DNA from: CAZOKZ01 sp964580585
Lineage (GTDB): Bacteria; Sumerlaeota; Sumerlaeia; SLMS01; JAHLLQ01
DNA length: 64,000 bases
Assembly (NCBI GenBank): GCA_964580585.1
Contig: CAZOKZ010000019.1
Coordinates: 1-64,000, forward strand
Reading direction: 5' to 3'
The notes beneath the pieces are model-generated. The model was not told where the DNA came from. It ran no database searches and worked only from the letters and a program-made list of their open reading frames with translations. Shown in pieces: positions 1 through 8,317 of the stretch. A program made the position numbers and the translations under genes. Position 1 is the stretch's first letter. Each line of letters opens with the position of its first letter.

Positions 1-997
1 AATACGCGGTGAGATTGCCGGAATCTTCCGGTTTCAATTTCGCCAATAAACCATGGCACTGCATACAGATCATGAACAGTACGGCTAGTTGTAGCGCAAC
101 GGCGGCCATCACGGGCAAGGTCCAACGGAATTGAACGAGCAGAAAGATCGTCACGCCGGTCATGGCAAACCAGTAAAAGAGTTCGTTGACGCTTTCGGGA
201 ATCCACGGACGTTTTTTGAATACTAATACGAACGTGAGCAGATAAACACACAACGGCAACACCCATAAAAACGGCACGGAAGCGACGTCGAACGTCAATA
301 CGTTGGTAACGGCGATCAACATGGCCGAACCCGACAGGCTGAGCAGGAACCAACGCGCCACGCTGGAAGCACGAACACTGGCAGGGGCGTGTTCTTCGGC
401 AGCCGCACGCGCCTTGGATTTCCACGGCATGCACAAGCCGAATGTTACCAGCATAACAAGGTACAAAACGGCCCAGACTTTAGCCTGGGTCTCGAGTTCA
501 ATTACTGGTTCGATGACAAACGGATAGGTAAGCAGCGCGGAAATGGAACCGATGTTCGATGCGCTGTAGAGCACGTAGGGGTTATCGCGCTGGGGCAGGT
601 CCGACCCGGCAAGCCATGCCTGGAGCAGGGGACTCGAGGTGGAAAGCGTGAAGTAGGGCACGCCTGCGCTGATGGCCAGAAGCAACATAACCGCAAAGAA
701 TAAGGGGGTGTCGGGCGGCGGAGCGGCGAGTTTGGCAAAATCGAATGGCAAAAACAACAATGGCGGCAAGAGCAACAACCAATGCCACGGAGCGTACCGG
801 ACGTTGAATTTGCGTTGGGCCACGTGCGCCCAGCCGTACCCCGCGATCAATAGTCCCTGGAAAAACGCCATGCACGTTCCCCAAACCAAGTAACTGCCAC
901 CGAATCCGGGCAGCATGGCTTTTGCCATCATGGGTTGGATTTGAAACAATAGAAACGCGCTGAGAAATGACGCGGCATAAAAGGCAATCAGGCGCAT
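1..997 (-). CDS. Spermidine-synthase-like polytopic membrane protein, N-terminal part (runs off window)
   Basis: Read on the minus strand from ATG at 997, the frame stays open to base 1, giving about 332 residues without a stop, so the C-terminus lies outside the window. The product is very hydrophobic with many predicted membrane helices. Near its start it has FLLFQIQPMMAKAMLPGFGG, which resembles the opening of the large 'fused MFS/spermidine synthase' membrane proteins, whose soluble aminopropyltransferase-like domain follows the membrane part; that half is not visible here. Family members are widespread but poorly characterised, and polyamine synthesis by them is generally unproven. The start is the first ATG of the frame; no strong ribosome site is seen. 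The gene has about 490 bp of non-coding DNA upstream and is divergent from the lipase gene at 1487. Confidence 0.7.
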   Translation of the reverse strand, partial: MRLIAFYAASFLSAFLLFQIQPMMAKAMLPGFGGSYLVWGTCMAFFQGLLIAGYGWAHVAQRKFNVRYAPWHWLLLLPPLLFLPFDFAKLAAPPPDTPLFFAVMLLLAISAGVPYFTLSTSSPLLQAWLAGSDLPQRDNPYVLYSASNIGSISALLTYPFVIEPVIELETQAKVWAVLYLVMLVTFGLCMPWKSKARAAAEEHAPASVRASSVARWFLLSLSGSAMLIAVTNVLTFDVASVPFLWVLPLCVYLLTFVLVFKKRPWIPESVNELFYWFAMTGVTIFLLVQFRWTLPVMAAVALQLAVLFMICMQCHGLLAKLKPEDSGNLTAY

Positions 998-1486
998 GAA
1001 TGAAAGAACCCCGCAACTTTCGAGGGATAATTCGATGTTGAGTCGATCAGAGGAGCATTCATTTGCATGACGGGATGTTGTGGATTTGTCTCGGAATTCA
1101 GTATCAGGGAAACCGGTTGGATTCTATCATCCGCCGCGAGGATTCTTACCAACTCGACAAAAGCAATGGGTCACCATTACAACGCTTCGACGCAAGATTA
1201 ATTACTCCTCGGTTCCGTATAATCAGATTACGGTATTCTGGTTCACGGTTGGCGCATTTTGAGTTTGTGCCCAAAACGAAGGAAAAATCAAACCACTAAG
1301 GCACCCGCCTGCGCCAAGGCTATGGCGGGTGGCTTTGTGGTGAATCTTTTAAACTTTGGCAACAAAGTTGAGATACGCCCCGTTCACGATAAACCACGAC
1401 AAACACCATTGACGTTCTTGAACCGATCCACGCAACGTATGGTCTCGAATGGTCCTACCCGATCCCGCCGCTCCCGTTGCCGACCG
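998..1486. other. Non-coding gap between divergent genes
   Basis: No convincing gene lies here. The open frame that continues upstream of the 1487 lipase start runs through a hairpin repeat (1292-1341) and lacks protein-like character, so it is read as non-coding. Promoters for the two divergent flanking genes should lie here, but no clear -35/-10 pair stands out. Confidence 0.5.
1292..1341. repeat. Hairpin-forming dispersed repeat, copy 1
   Basis: An 18-nt arm at 1292-1309 (ACCACTAAGGCACCCGCC) pairs with 1324-1341 at 16 of 18 positions, with a 14-nt loop. A related sequence occurs on the opposite strand at 52671-52714, and the ACCAC-N-AAGGC core recurs at 35443. This looks like a dispersed intergenic repeat, not a terminator, because no T-run follows. 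Confidence 0.6.
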
Positions 1487-2332
1487 ATGAAGAAAAAGAA
1501 TGCTTCCCCTCTTAACCACGAAAAACTCTCTGCCATGCTGCGCACCGGGCGAGAGCGTCTCGAACGTCATCGTCGCCAGTTCGCCGACCGCATGGCCCGC
1601 AAACCGCAACCAGCGAAAAAGCAACAACCTGCCGAAAAACCCAAAACCGACGCTCCCCCGCCAAAGCCGGAGAAAAAACGTGGAATCGTCGTCCTGGTTC
1701 CCGCTCTACTCCACCCCGTCTGGATGATGAAAATCCTGGCATGGAAACTACGCCGGGCGGGTTACGACCCGCGGATGTTCCGCTATCCGTCCTACCGGAA
1801 CGATCTCCCTGACAATGCCCGTCGCTTAGCAACCTTTCTGCGGGAATTGGGAGCCGAAGAAATCGACATCGTTGGCCATTCTCTGGGTGGCATGTTGGTG
1901 CGTTGGGCCGCAAATCACCATGAACTGCCCCGATTGCGTCGGGTTGTAATGCTCGGCACGCCCAACCAGGGCGCCTTCATGGCCGATTGGCTCGCCGAAC
2001 GACTCGGTCTCTTGTTCCCGTTAATCTGGGGACGAAGCGCCCACCAATTGCGCCGTGGCGACGTCGGGCTTTGCGCACGAGCCGGGCTGCTGCCCAAAGG
2101 CACCGAACTCGGCGTCGTGGCGGGCGGCACCGGTAAAGGCAAAGGCTTCAACCCCTTGATCCCAACCGATAACGATTTCACCGTTGGCGTATCGGAAACC
2201 GTTCTGTCGGGCATGACCGACTTCGCTCTCGTCCGCATGACGCACACGATGCTCCCCTGCTCGCCCAAGAGTATGCATTTTATCGTTCGTTTTTTAGAAA
2301 CGGGACATTTTCGCGATCGTAATGCGCACTGA
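1487..2332 (+). CDS. Alpha/beta hydrolase, PGAP1/triacylglycerol-lipase-like
   Basis: The 281-residue product begins with a basic, proline- and lysine-rich stretch of about 65 residues and then enters an alpha/beta-hydrolase core. The nucleophile elbow is GHSLGG, followed by a C-terminal part with TDNDFTV (likely acid) and MTHTML (likely catalytic His), the usual spacing for PGAP1-like or LipA-type esterases. There is no signal peptide, so it is probably cytoplasmic. The substrate is unknown; short-chain ester or acylglycerol hydrolysis is the family norm. ATG 1487 is chosen because the open frame further upstream crosses a non-coding repeat; a later start is possible. Its stop codon directly abuts the stop of the convergent hydrolase gene. 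Confidence 0.75.
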   Translation: MKKKNASPLNHEKLSAMLRTGRERLERHRRQFADRMARKPQPAKKQQPAEKPKTDAPPPKPEKKRGIVVLVPALLHPVWMMKILAWKLRRAGYDPRMFRYPSYRNDLPDNARRLATFLRELGAEEIDIVGHSLGGMLVRWAANHHELPRLRRVVMLGTPNQGAFMADWLAERLGLLFPLIWGRSAHQLRRGDVGLCARAGLLPKGTELGVVAGGTGKGKGFNPLIPTDNDFTVGVSETVLSGMTDFALVRMTHTMLPCSPKSMHFIVRFLETGHFRDRNAH

Positions 2333-2992
2333 TCAAATCACACGCGCCAGAAAGTCGTTCACTTGCTTCGCATGAGTCATGGCGATCAAATGACCGCCAC
2401 CGGCAACCTTGTGTGTTCCCGAAAAATCCTTCCTTGGAATTAACAAATCGCGGTCGCCATGAATGCGGTGAATCGCCACGTCGGGCAGCGACTCGGGTTC
2501 CCAATTCAGAATCGCCCGCGCTCCCCAACGAATGAATTCCAGGTCGGCATCCGCAACCATCTCGGCAAACAACCGACGCGAAGGAGCCGAATGAATGCCC
2601 ATGATCGGTTGCATCAAAACTTGAGCTTTCAGTAATGGACGCACGACGTAAGGTGGTACGGGCCGTGCCAGAATTTCCGTCACACGATAAATACTGGGAA
2701 TTTCCCGACCCGAGAGTGCGCTGCCAATCAAGACCACCGCGCGCGCCGAACAATGACGCGCCATTTCCAACGCTACCATGCCGCCAAACGAAGCACCACC
2801 GATCACAAACGGCTCGGGTTCTTCACGCAACCGCTCGGCCATACGGCGTCCGTACGCGGGCAACGATTCGTATTGGCGGGGACGCAACCAACGCATCACC
2901 CGCAAGGATGGAAACCGACGTTTTTGCGCACGAAACAATCGTGCGTCGGCTCCCAAACCCGGCAAAAAAATCACTGATCGCCCAGTCGTCAT
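2333..2992 (-). CDS. Alpha/beta hydrolase (BioH/esterase-like)
   Basis: A compact 219-residue alpha/beta hydrolase. It begins MTTGRSVIFLPGLGADARLF, with the oxyanion-region GLG close to the N-terminus, has the nucleophile elbow GASFGG, an acidic residue in HGDRDLL and the catalytic His in GGGHLI, so the triad is complete. It is similar in size and layout to small carboxylesterases such as pimeloyl-ACP methyl esterase, but nothing nearby links it to biotin. ATG 2992 is preferred over an upstream in-frame start at 3073 because the extra 27 residues do not look like protein and would crowd the divergent ridA start at 3097. It is convergent with the lipase at 1487-2332 with zero spacing. Confidence 0.75.
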   Translation of the reverse strand: MTTGRSVIFLPGLGADARLFRAQKRRFPSLRVMRWLRPRQYESLPAYGRRMAERLREEPEPFVIGGASFGGMVALEMARHCSARAVVLIGSALSGREIPSIYRVTEILARPVPPYVVRPLLKAQVLMQPIMGIHSAPSRRLFAEMVADADLEFIRWGARAILNWEPESLPDVAIHRIHGDRDLLIPRKDFSGTHKVAGGGHLIAMTHAKQVNDFLARVI

Positions 2993-3096
2993 CGATGAAG
3001 ACCTCGCAATTCCCTGCTTGCCCCACTTGCCATTCTGCGCGAAGATTTTTGTACACAGCATGGCATGTTGCAAGCGATTCGACTGGAGACGCTGAG

Positions 3097-3510
3097 ATGA
3101 CGGAGAAAGTTTCTATCTGGGCCGAGGAAGCCCCTCAACCGTTCGGCCATTATAGCCAGGCCATCAAAATGGGAAACCGCATCTTTATTTCGGGGCAATT
3201 GCCGCTCGATCCGAAATCGGGACGCCCCATCGGTGGCGATGTCGAAGCCCAATCGCGCCAGGTGTTGCAGAACATGACTGCGATTTTGCAATCGTGCGGC
3301 ACCCAGCTTTCGCACTTGGTGATGACTACGTTATACTTGGTCGATTTGCGAGACTTTCCGGTGTTCGACAAGGTGTCGAAAGAGTTCTTTTTCTTCATGC
3401 CGCCCGCTCGCACCACGATTGCCGTCAGCGCTCTGCCCGGCGGGGCACGCATCTGCATGGACGGGATCGTCGAAATTCCCGAAGAATCAAAACTGAAGGC
3501 GATGATTTGA
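3097..3510 (+). CDS. ridA: RidA family enamine/imine deaminase
   Basis: A 137-residue member of the YjgF/YER057c/UK114 (RidA) family. RidA hydrolyses reactive 2-aminoacrylate and related enamines released by PLP enzymes, protecting the cytoplasm. The family signatures are present: GHYSQAIKMGNRIFISGQ near residue 17, and PPARTTI near residue 100 with the arginine that binds the substrate carboxylate, then a glycine-rich GGARICMDGI end. Length matches the family. ATG 3097 gives the canonical N-terminus. It is divergent from the 2992 hydrolase with a 104-bp promoter region and convergent with the acetyltransferase, 26 bp away. Confidence 0.93.
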   Translation: MTEKVSIWAEEAPQPFGHYSQAIKMGNRIFISGQLPLDPKSGRPIGGDVEAQSRQVLQNMTAILQSCGTQLSHLVMTTLYLVDLRDFPVFDKVSKEFFFFMPPARTTIAVSALPGGARICMDGIVEIPEESKLKAMI

Positions 3511-3536
3511 GAAATTCAACGTAGGAATGCTTTAAT

Positions 3537-4016
3537 TCACGGCTTCACGCTTCGCGCCAGAGCCACTTCCGTGCAGTTGGTGAAAATCGGGCAATGAACG
3601 CAATCGCGCCAGACCTTGTGCGGCAAGTCGGCTTTGTCAATCGGCCCAAACCCGAGCCGCGCAAACCACCCCACCTGATCGGTCAGGACAAAAACTTTCT
3701 CGATTCCGAGGTCGGCGGCGATTTCCATCTGCTTCTCGATCAGCAATTTGCCAACGCCCTTGCCCTGGCAATTGGGATCGACAACCACCGAACGAATTTC
3801 CGCCAGATCGGCCCAGTCGATATGCAGCGCGGCGGCTCCGACGACGTGTTCGCCGTCGAGCGCCACGACAAACTCGCGCAGATTTTCGTAAATCTGGCCA
3901 AGGTTCTTAGGCAGAACGGGCGTACGCTCGGACCAGTGCATGATCAACCGATGAATTTCAGCCGCATGGGGAACACGCGCTTGCTGAACCGTGATAGTGC
4001 CCGAAGATTGGATCAT
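3537..4016 (-). CDS. GNAT acetyltransferase, N-acetylglutamate synthase-like
   Basis: A 159-residue single-domain GNAT protein. The acetyl-CoA pyrophosphate loop is visible as CQGKGVGKLLIEKQ, preceded by the beta-strand AEIRSVVVDP and followed by FARLGFGPID. A C-terminal cysteine cluster (CVHCPIFTNC) is typical of the ArgA-like GNAT group that stands alone without the amino-acid-kinase domain. Acetylation of glutamate for arginine synthesis is therefore possible, but no arginine gene is nearby, so the substrate is left open. ATG 4016 is supported by a GAAAG-type site just upstream; the frame extends to 4058 with unlikely arginine-rich sequence. Confidence 0.72.
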   Translation of the reverse strand: MIQSSGTITVQQARVPHAAEIHRLIMHWSERTPVLPKNLGQIYENLREFVVALDGEHVVGAAALHIDWADLAEIRSVVVDPNCQGKGVGKLLIEKQMEIAADLGIEKVFVLTDQVGWFARLGFGPIDKADLPHKVWRDCVHCPIFTNCTEVALARSVKP

Positions 4017-4200
4017 GCTTTCAGACCGCCTGCGCCAAAATAACAAGGGACGGGGCAAATCAACTCTCGGGACTGCCCCGTCCGCGTTTGAATTGATGCG
4101 GGAAAAAGCGTCCCACCGTCAAGGGCGAAACCATAAAGCGATGGTAAAACGCTCGGGGAAACCCATTCACCGCCAAACCGCAAAGAATCGAAATAAACTC

Positions 4201-4324
4201 TTTATCGCGCAGAGACGCGGAGGCGCGGAGATTGAAAAAACTGAAATAATCATGGATGGTGGAGAGATCGCCAATCTTCTAATCGATGATCCTCTGCGTC
4301 ACCGCGTCTTTGCGCGAGAAATAG
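4201..4324. repeat. Long imperfect inverted repeat upstream of gyrB
   Basis: Arms at 4201-4230 (core GCGCAGAGACGCGG) and 4291-4324 (core CCGCGTCTTTGCGCGAG) are reverse complements with a few mismatches, separated by about 60 nt. GC-rich arms flank an AT-rich loop. No open frame of note crosses it. It resembles REP-like dispersed repeats and could fold in RNA or act at DNA level. Confidence 0.55.
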
Positions 4325-4414
4325 TTTTATTTTTTTGCCTTCCTTCGTGACTTCGCGCCTTGTGCGGTCCATCCTTTTCCCTTCTCAGAAAACCGCGAAA
4401 ATCGCGCAATTCTG

Positions 4415-4444
4415 TTGAACCTCCCCACCCGGATTTTGTACAAT
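4415..4444 (+). promoter_or_regulatory. Predicted gyrB promoter
   Basis: TTGAAC at 4415-4420 and TACAAT at 4439-4444 are separated by 18 bp, with a TG directly before the -10 element. This is a near-consensus vegetative promoter about 90 bp before the chosen gyrB start. Confidence 0.6.
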
Positions 4445-4531
4445 AGTTTACTCTAGGTTGATGATTCCTCTAAATCGTTGTCCTTGCAGGATTTAGCACC
4501 GAATTCCCCTTCCCCCGCAGGAGTTTGTCCG

Positions 4532-7114
4532 TTGAGCAATCAAGACCCGAAGAAAGAGCCCATCGCTCCCGGTTCCAATTACGACGAAAGTTCCATCCAA
4601 GTCCTCGAAGGCCGCGACGCCGTTCGCACCCGCCCGGCCATGTATATCTCGAACACCGACGCGCTCGGTTTGCACCATTTGGTGTACGAGATCATGGACA
4701 ACTCGATCGACGAAGCACTCGGCGGCCATTGCGATACGATTCAGGCGATCATCCATTACGACAACTCGATCACGATTATCGATAACGGGCGCGGTATTCC
4801 CGTCAAAGAACACCCGGACCAGCCCGGCAAATCGACGGTCGAGGTCGTGCTGACGATTCTGCACGCGGGCGGCAAGTTCAAGAAAGACGCCTACAAGTAT
4901 TCCGGTGGTTTGCACGGCGTGGGCGCGGCGGTGGTGAACTTTCTGTCCGAATGGATGGAAGTCGAAGTGCGCCGCAACGGCGAGGTTCACTTTGCTCGTT
5001 TCAGCGATGGGGGCAAAATCGAACGACCGCTCGAATCCATTGGAAAATCCACCAAAACGGGCACACGTATCCGGTTCAAGCCCGACCCGAAAATTTTCCA
5101 GACAACGGAATTCAGTTTCGACACGCTGAATACACGATTCCGCGAGTTGGCGTTCCTGAATCCTGGCATCACGATTTCCATCGAAGACGAACGTTCGGGC
5201 AAATCGCACACGTATCGTTACTCGGGCGGCATCACGGAATTCGTTCGCCATCTGAATGCGGCGCGTTCGCCGATTCACGCCAAGCCGATTTACTTCAGCC
5301 GCGAGCGCGATTACGATCGTCCGAATGGCCAGACAGACACCATTTTTGTGGAATGCGCAATTCAGTATAACGATTCGTACGATTCGCGCGAGTTGGCGTT
5401 TGCAAACTCGATCAATACGCGAGACGGCGGTACCCACCTGACCGGTTTTCGCCGCGCGCTGACCAGCACGCTGAACAAGTACGCACAGAAAAACGATCTG
5501 CTGAAAAAGATGAAAAGCAACCCGCTGTCGGGCGACGACATGCGCGAGGGCCTTTGTTCGATCATCAGCGTGAAGGTCACCGACCCGCAGTTCGAAGGCC
5601 AGAATAAGGGCCGCTTGCTGAACCAGGAAATCCAGGGCGTTGTGGAATCGCTGGTCAACGAATGCCTGATGGAATGGCTTGAAGAACACCCGAAAGAATC
5701 GCGCAAAATCATTGAAAAAGTCATCATGGCGGCCCAGGCGCGTATGGCGGCTCGTCGCGCGCGGGAAATCGTTCGCAAGTCGGTGATGGAAGTCGGCGCA
5801 TTGCCGGGCAAGCTGGCCGACTGCGCCGAGAAAGATCGCGATCTCGCCGAACTTTACCTGGTCGAGGGCGATTCTGCGGGTGGCTCGGCTAAACAAGGCC
5901 GCGACCGTCACTTCCAGGCGATCCTTCCCCTGCGCGGTAAAATCATCAACGTCGAAAAAGCCCGTATCGACAAGGTGCTGGCAAACGAAGAAATCCGCAC
6001 CATCATCACGGCCCTCGGCACAGGCATCAAAGAAAACTTCGATTACGAAAAGCTGCGTTATGGCAAGCTGATCATCATGACGGACGCCGACGTGGATGGC
6101 GCGCACATCCGCACGCTGTTGCTGACGTTCTTCTATCGCCAGTTCCGCGAGTTGATCGAACGCGGGCACATTTACATCGCCCAGCCACCGCTTTACCGCG
6201 TGAAAAAGGGCAAAAAAGAACAGTATCTCGACAAAGACGAAGACAAAGACAAATACCTGATGGACGAGGGCGTGGATTCGGCGGGTGTGCTGATTCGCGT
6301 AGGCGACAGCGAAGTCATGGAGTTGAATAAGGCACAGATTCGCACGCTTTGCGAGGCCATGCTGAAGCTCGATAACCTGAACCGCATCACGCGCCGCAAG
6401 ACAGTGCCGCTGGTCGATTACTTAAAAACCCGCAACGACAAAGGCCAATTCCCCATCGGTATGGCCGTTCGTGGCGACGAACAACTTTGGGCTTACACCG
6501 AAAAAGAACTGGCCGCCATGGACGCGGAAGCCACCGCTTCCCAGGCTTGGCATGAAAACCAGGAAAACGGCTCCAACGGTTCCAAAGGCGCAGACAAAGG
6601 TCAGTCGGATCTCTTCGCCGAAGACGTCGAGCAGGATGATGTGGGCGAAGAGGAAGAACCACTGATCCCGATGGACTTCTACGAATTCCCGGAAGCGCGT
6701 GAAATCGAAACCATCGTCAAGTCGATCGAAAAAATGGGCTTCGATATCAACCTGTACGAAGTCGGGCACCTGGACCGTGGCGAAGGCGGCACCGATGACA
6801 CGGCGCCGTACTGCGTGACGGACAAACAAGGCACCGAACACCCGTGTCATTCGGTTCTTGAAACGGTCGAACGCATCAAGTCGATCGGATCGAAGGGCCT
6901 GACGATCCAACGCTACAAAGGTCTCGGTGAAATGAGCGCCCAGCAGCTTTGGGAAACAACGATGGACCCGAAAATTCGTCGCTTGATTCGCGTCACAATC
7001 GAAGACGTGGTCGAAGCCGAGTCGATGTTCAGCACCCTGATGGGCGAAGAAGTCATCCCGCGCCGCGCGTTCATCCAACGCCATGCACCCGAGGTGCAAA
7101 ACCTGGACGTGTGA
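4532..7114 (+). CDS. gyrB: DNA gyrase subunit B
   Basis: The 860-residue ATPase subunit of DNA gyrase, which with GyrA introduces negative supercoils. The GHKL ATPase shows DNSIDEALGG (catalytic Glu region), IDNGRGIPV and GLHGVGAAVVN; the TOPRIM domain shows YLVEGDSAGGSAKQGRDR and TDADVDGAHI with the Mg-binding acids; the C-terminus shows YKGLGEM and a GyrB-type PRRAFIQ end. At about 860 residues it is longer than the usual ~800, partly because of an acidic, low-complexity insert around residues 670-712. The start is TTG at 4532, with GCAGGAG at 4517-4523 and 8-nt spacing; a TTG at 4478 in frame has no ribosome site. It is followed by an intrinsic terminator. Confidence 0.96.
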   Translation: MSNQDPKKEPIAPGSNYDESSIQVLEGRDAVRTRPAMYISNTDALGLHHLVYEIMDNSIDEALGGHCDTIQAIIHYDNSITIIDNGRGIPVKEHPDQPGKSTVEVVLTILHAGGKFKKDAYKYSGGLHGVGAAVVNFLSEWMEVEVRRNGEVHFARFSDGGKIERPLESIGKSTKTGTRIRFKPDPKIFQTTEFSFDTLNTRFRELAFLNPGITISIEDERSGKSHTYRYSGGITEFVRHLNAARSPIHAKPIYFSRERDYDRPNGQTDTIFVECAIQYNDSYDSRELAFANSINTRDGGTHLTGFRRALTSTLNKYAQKNDLLKKMKSNPLSGDDMREGLCSIISVKVTDPQFEGQNKGRLLNQEIQGVVESLVNECLMEWLEEHPKESRKIIEKVIMAAQARMAARRAREIVRKSVMEVGALPGKLADCAEKDRDLAELYLVEGDSAGGSAKQGRDRHFQAILPLRGKIINVEKARIDKVLANEEIRTIITALGTGIKENFDYEKLRYGKLIIMTDADVDGAHIRTLLLTFFYRQFRELIERGHIYIAQPPLYRVKKGKKEQYLDKDEDKDKYLMDEGVDSAGVLIRVGDSEVMELNKAQIRTLCEAMLKLDNLNRITRRKTVPLVDYLKTRNDKGQFPIGMAVRGDEQLWAYTEKELAAMDAEATASQAWHENQENGSNGSKGADKGQSDLFAEDVEQDDVGEEEEPLIPMDFYEFPEAREIETIVKSIEKMGFDINLYEVGHLDRGEGGTDDTAPYCVTDKQGTEHPCHSVLETVERIKSIGSKGLTIQRYKGLGEMSAQQLWETTMDPKIRRLIRVTIEDVVEAESMFSTLMGEEVIPRRAFIQRHAPEVQNLDV

Positions 7115-7130
7115 CGGAAAACCAAATAGG

Positions 7131-7180
7131 AAAAAAACCGCCGCCGGGTTCGTTCATGAATCCGGCGGAAGGTTTTTTAA
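7131..7180 (+). terminator. Intrinsic terminator after gyrB
   Basis: A hairpin pairs the A-rich/CCGCCGG arm at about 7131-7147 with CCGGCGG plus GGTTTTTT at 7162-7178, around a loop of about 14 nt, ending in a T-run. It lies 17 bp after the gyrB stop. Confidence 0.7.
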
Positions 7181-7190
7181 AGGCGAAAGG

Positions 7191-7763
7191 ATGAAGGCAA
7201 AAGGCAAAATAAGAGGTTGGCTGGGACCGGAATATGCTGATTCTTTGTTTATCGAGTATTACCATGGGATAAATGCCGCCATGCGACACACTGCCAAAAT
7301 GCGATTGGAAATTTTGCGGGCACGGTTAGGTCGAATCTTCTATCCGATTCGATCCCGTAACAAAGGCTGGCTGCGCGATTTGGTGTTTCGCGAGATCGAA
7401 CGCAAATGGGAACACGCTCAAAGCAAAAAAGGCGGCGACGACCGATATTTGCTCATTGCAGAGTGTTCCGGAAAATGGACCGGAATGTTTCACGGTCTCA
7501 TTGTTCGCGCGTGGATACGCGACCACGACGGTTTGCGACAAATTTCAATTCGAGAATATCAACGCCACGTTCAACGGACCCGGCAAGGTGAACCCTGGCC
7601 CCTTGTGTTGGTGAGTTTCAATTTCGATAATGCCCAACGAAAAGTTGCCCTTTCCTATATTCAAGCCGGGCGGCTGGGACATGGGGATGAATACGATGTC
7701 GTTGGTAATGACAAAGACGCCAAACTGGTCAAAAATTCCCGTCATGGGGGATTTATCATGTGA
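7191..7763 (+). CDS. Hypothetical protein (orphan)
   Basis: A possible 190-residue basic protein, not recognised. It has no signal peptide and no obvious membrane helix. Visible features are a basic N-terminal half rich in Arg/Lys (RNKGWLRDLVFREIERKWEH) and a hydrophobic strand-like centre (YLLIAECSGKW). The frame extends upstream to 7083 inside the gyrB end and terminator, so ATG 7191 is taken, with GAAAGG directly before it. The first residues, MKAKGK, are encoded by a purine-rich repeat whose 13-bp core recurs inverted at 7909-7921, so the true start may be a later Met (for example MRHTAK). The gene is isolated between gyrB and a lipoprotein; function is unknown. Confidence 0.5.
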   Translation: MKAKGKIRGWLGPEYADSLFIEYYHGINAAMRHTAKMRLEILRARLGRIFYPIRSRNKGWLRDLVFREIERKWEHAQSKKGGDDRYLLIAECSGKWTGMFHGLIVRAWIRDHDGLRQISIREYQRHVQRTRQGEPWPLVLVSFNFDNAQRKVALSYIQAGRLGHGDEYDVVGNDKDAKLVKNSRHGGFIM

Positions 7764-7885
7764 TCGACCATAAAAAGCACATCGAAAATCCGAACACGCG
7801 ATAGTGTCAAAATCTTCCGATTGCCCATTGCCGACTCCTTTCTTCAACATCGTGGAGTCAACCTATTCCAGGACGAGACAATGCC

Positions 7886-8317
7886 ATGACTCATCCCTTC
7901 TCCTTCATCCTTCATCCTTTCAAAAAATCTCCGTGGTTATTTTTCTCTTTCGTCCTCGTCCTCCTCATTTCCACGGGCTGTCAGGCCAAGTACCAGATCC
8001 GCCGGAATTTCACCGGGAACTTCGCCGCGAAGTTCCATCCCTCGGTGGTTGAATGTCTGGGCATGGAAGAATACCAGAACACTCAAGGCGAGCGCCGCTT
8101 TCGCGCCATTGGGGCGATGAAAATCGATGACTCCAAAGAATGGTCGTTAATTTGGGCCGATTATGGCGAGTGGGAACACCAGCGTTGGATTCCGCTCGAA
8201 TACCCGGCGACTCCGATTGATACGGCGCGTACGCGGGCCGAGGCGAAAGCCAAGGCGAACGAATACCTGCGTCAATTTCGGGAAAATTCCCAAGAACAAT
8301 CATCGAACGATTCATGA
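7886..8317 (+). CDS. Small lipoprotein of unknown function
   Basis: A 143-residue protein whose N-terminal hydrophobic segment (residues about 15-30) ends in a lipobox, LLISTGC, so it should be cleaved by signal peptidase II and lipidated at Cys32. The mature part is soluble and hydrophilic, with a tryptophan-containing centre (EWSLIWADYGEWEHQRW) and an alanine/lysine-rich C-terminal helix. No family is recognised. The first dozen codons come from a repeated CTTCATCC sequence, which is odd, but no better start precedes the lipobox. Its TGA overlaps the ATG of the ABC permease (ATGA at 8314-8317), so the two are very probably co-translated; a helper role in that transporter is a reasonable inference. 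Confidence 0.65.
   Translation: MTHPFSFILHPFKKSPWLFFSFVLVLLISTGCQAKYQIRRNFTGNFAAKFHPSVVECLGMEEYQNTQGERRFRAIGAMKIDDSKEWSLIWADYGEWEHQRWIPLEYPATPIDTARTRAEAKAKANEYLRQFRENSQEQSSNDS

Larger units (their letters stand above)
4017..4531. other. Non-coding region upstream of gyrB
   Basis: About 515 bp with no convincing gene. It contains the inverted repeat at 4201-4324 and, near its right end, a good sigma-70-like promoter for gyrB (4415-4444). Confidence 0.6.

Noticed and set aside
1259..1486. Upstream extension of the lipase frame
   Set aside because: The extra 76 codons cross a hairpin repeat and encode no plausible signal or domain.
4493..6169. Open frame of 558 codons on the strand opposite gyrB
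   Set aside because: It lies wholly inside gyrB, its composition is that of an antisense shadow of a GC-rich gene, and it has no recognisable domains.
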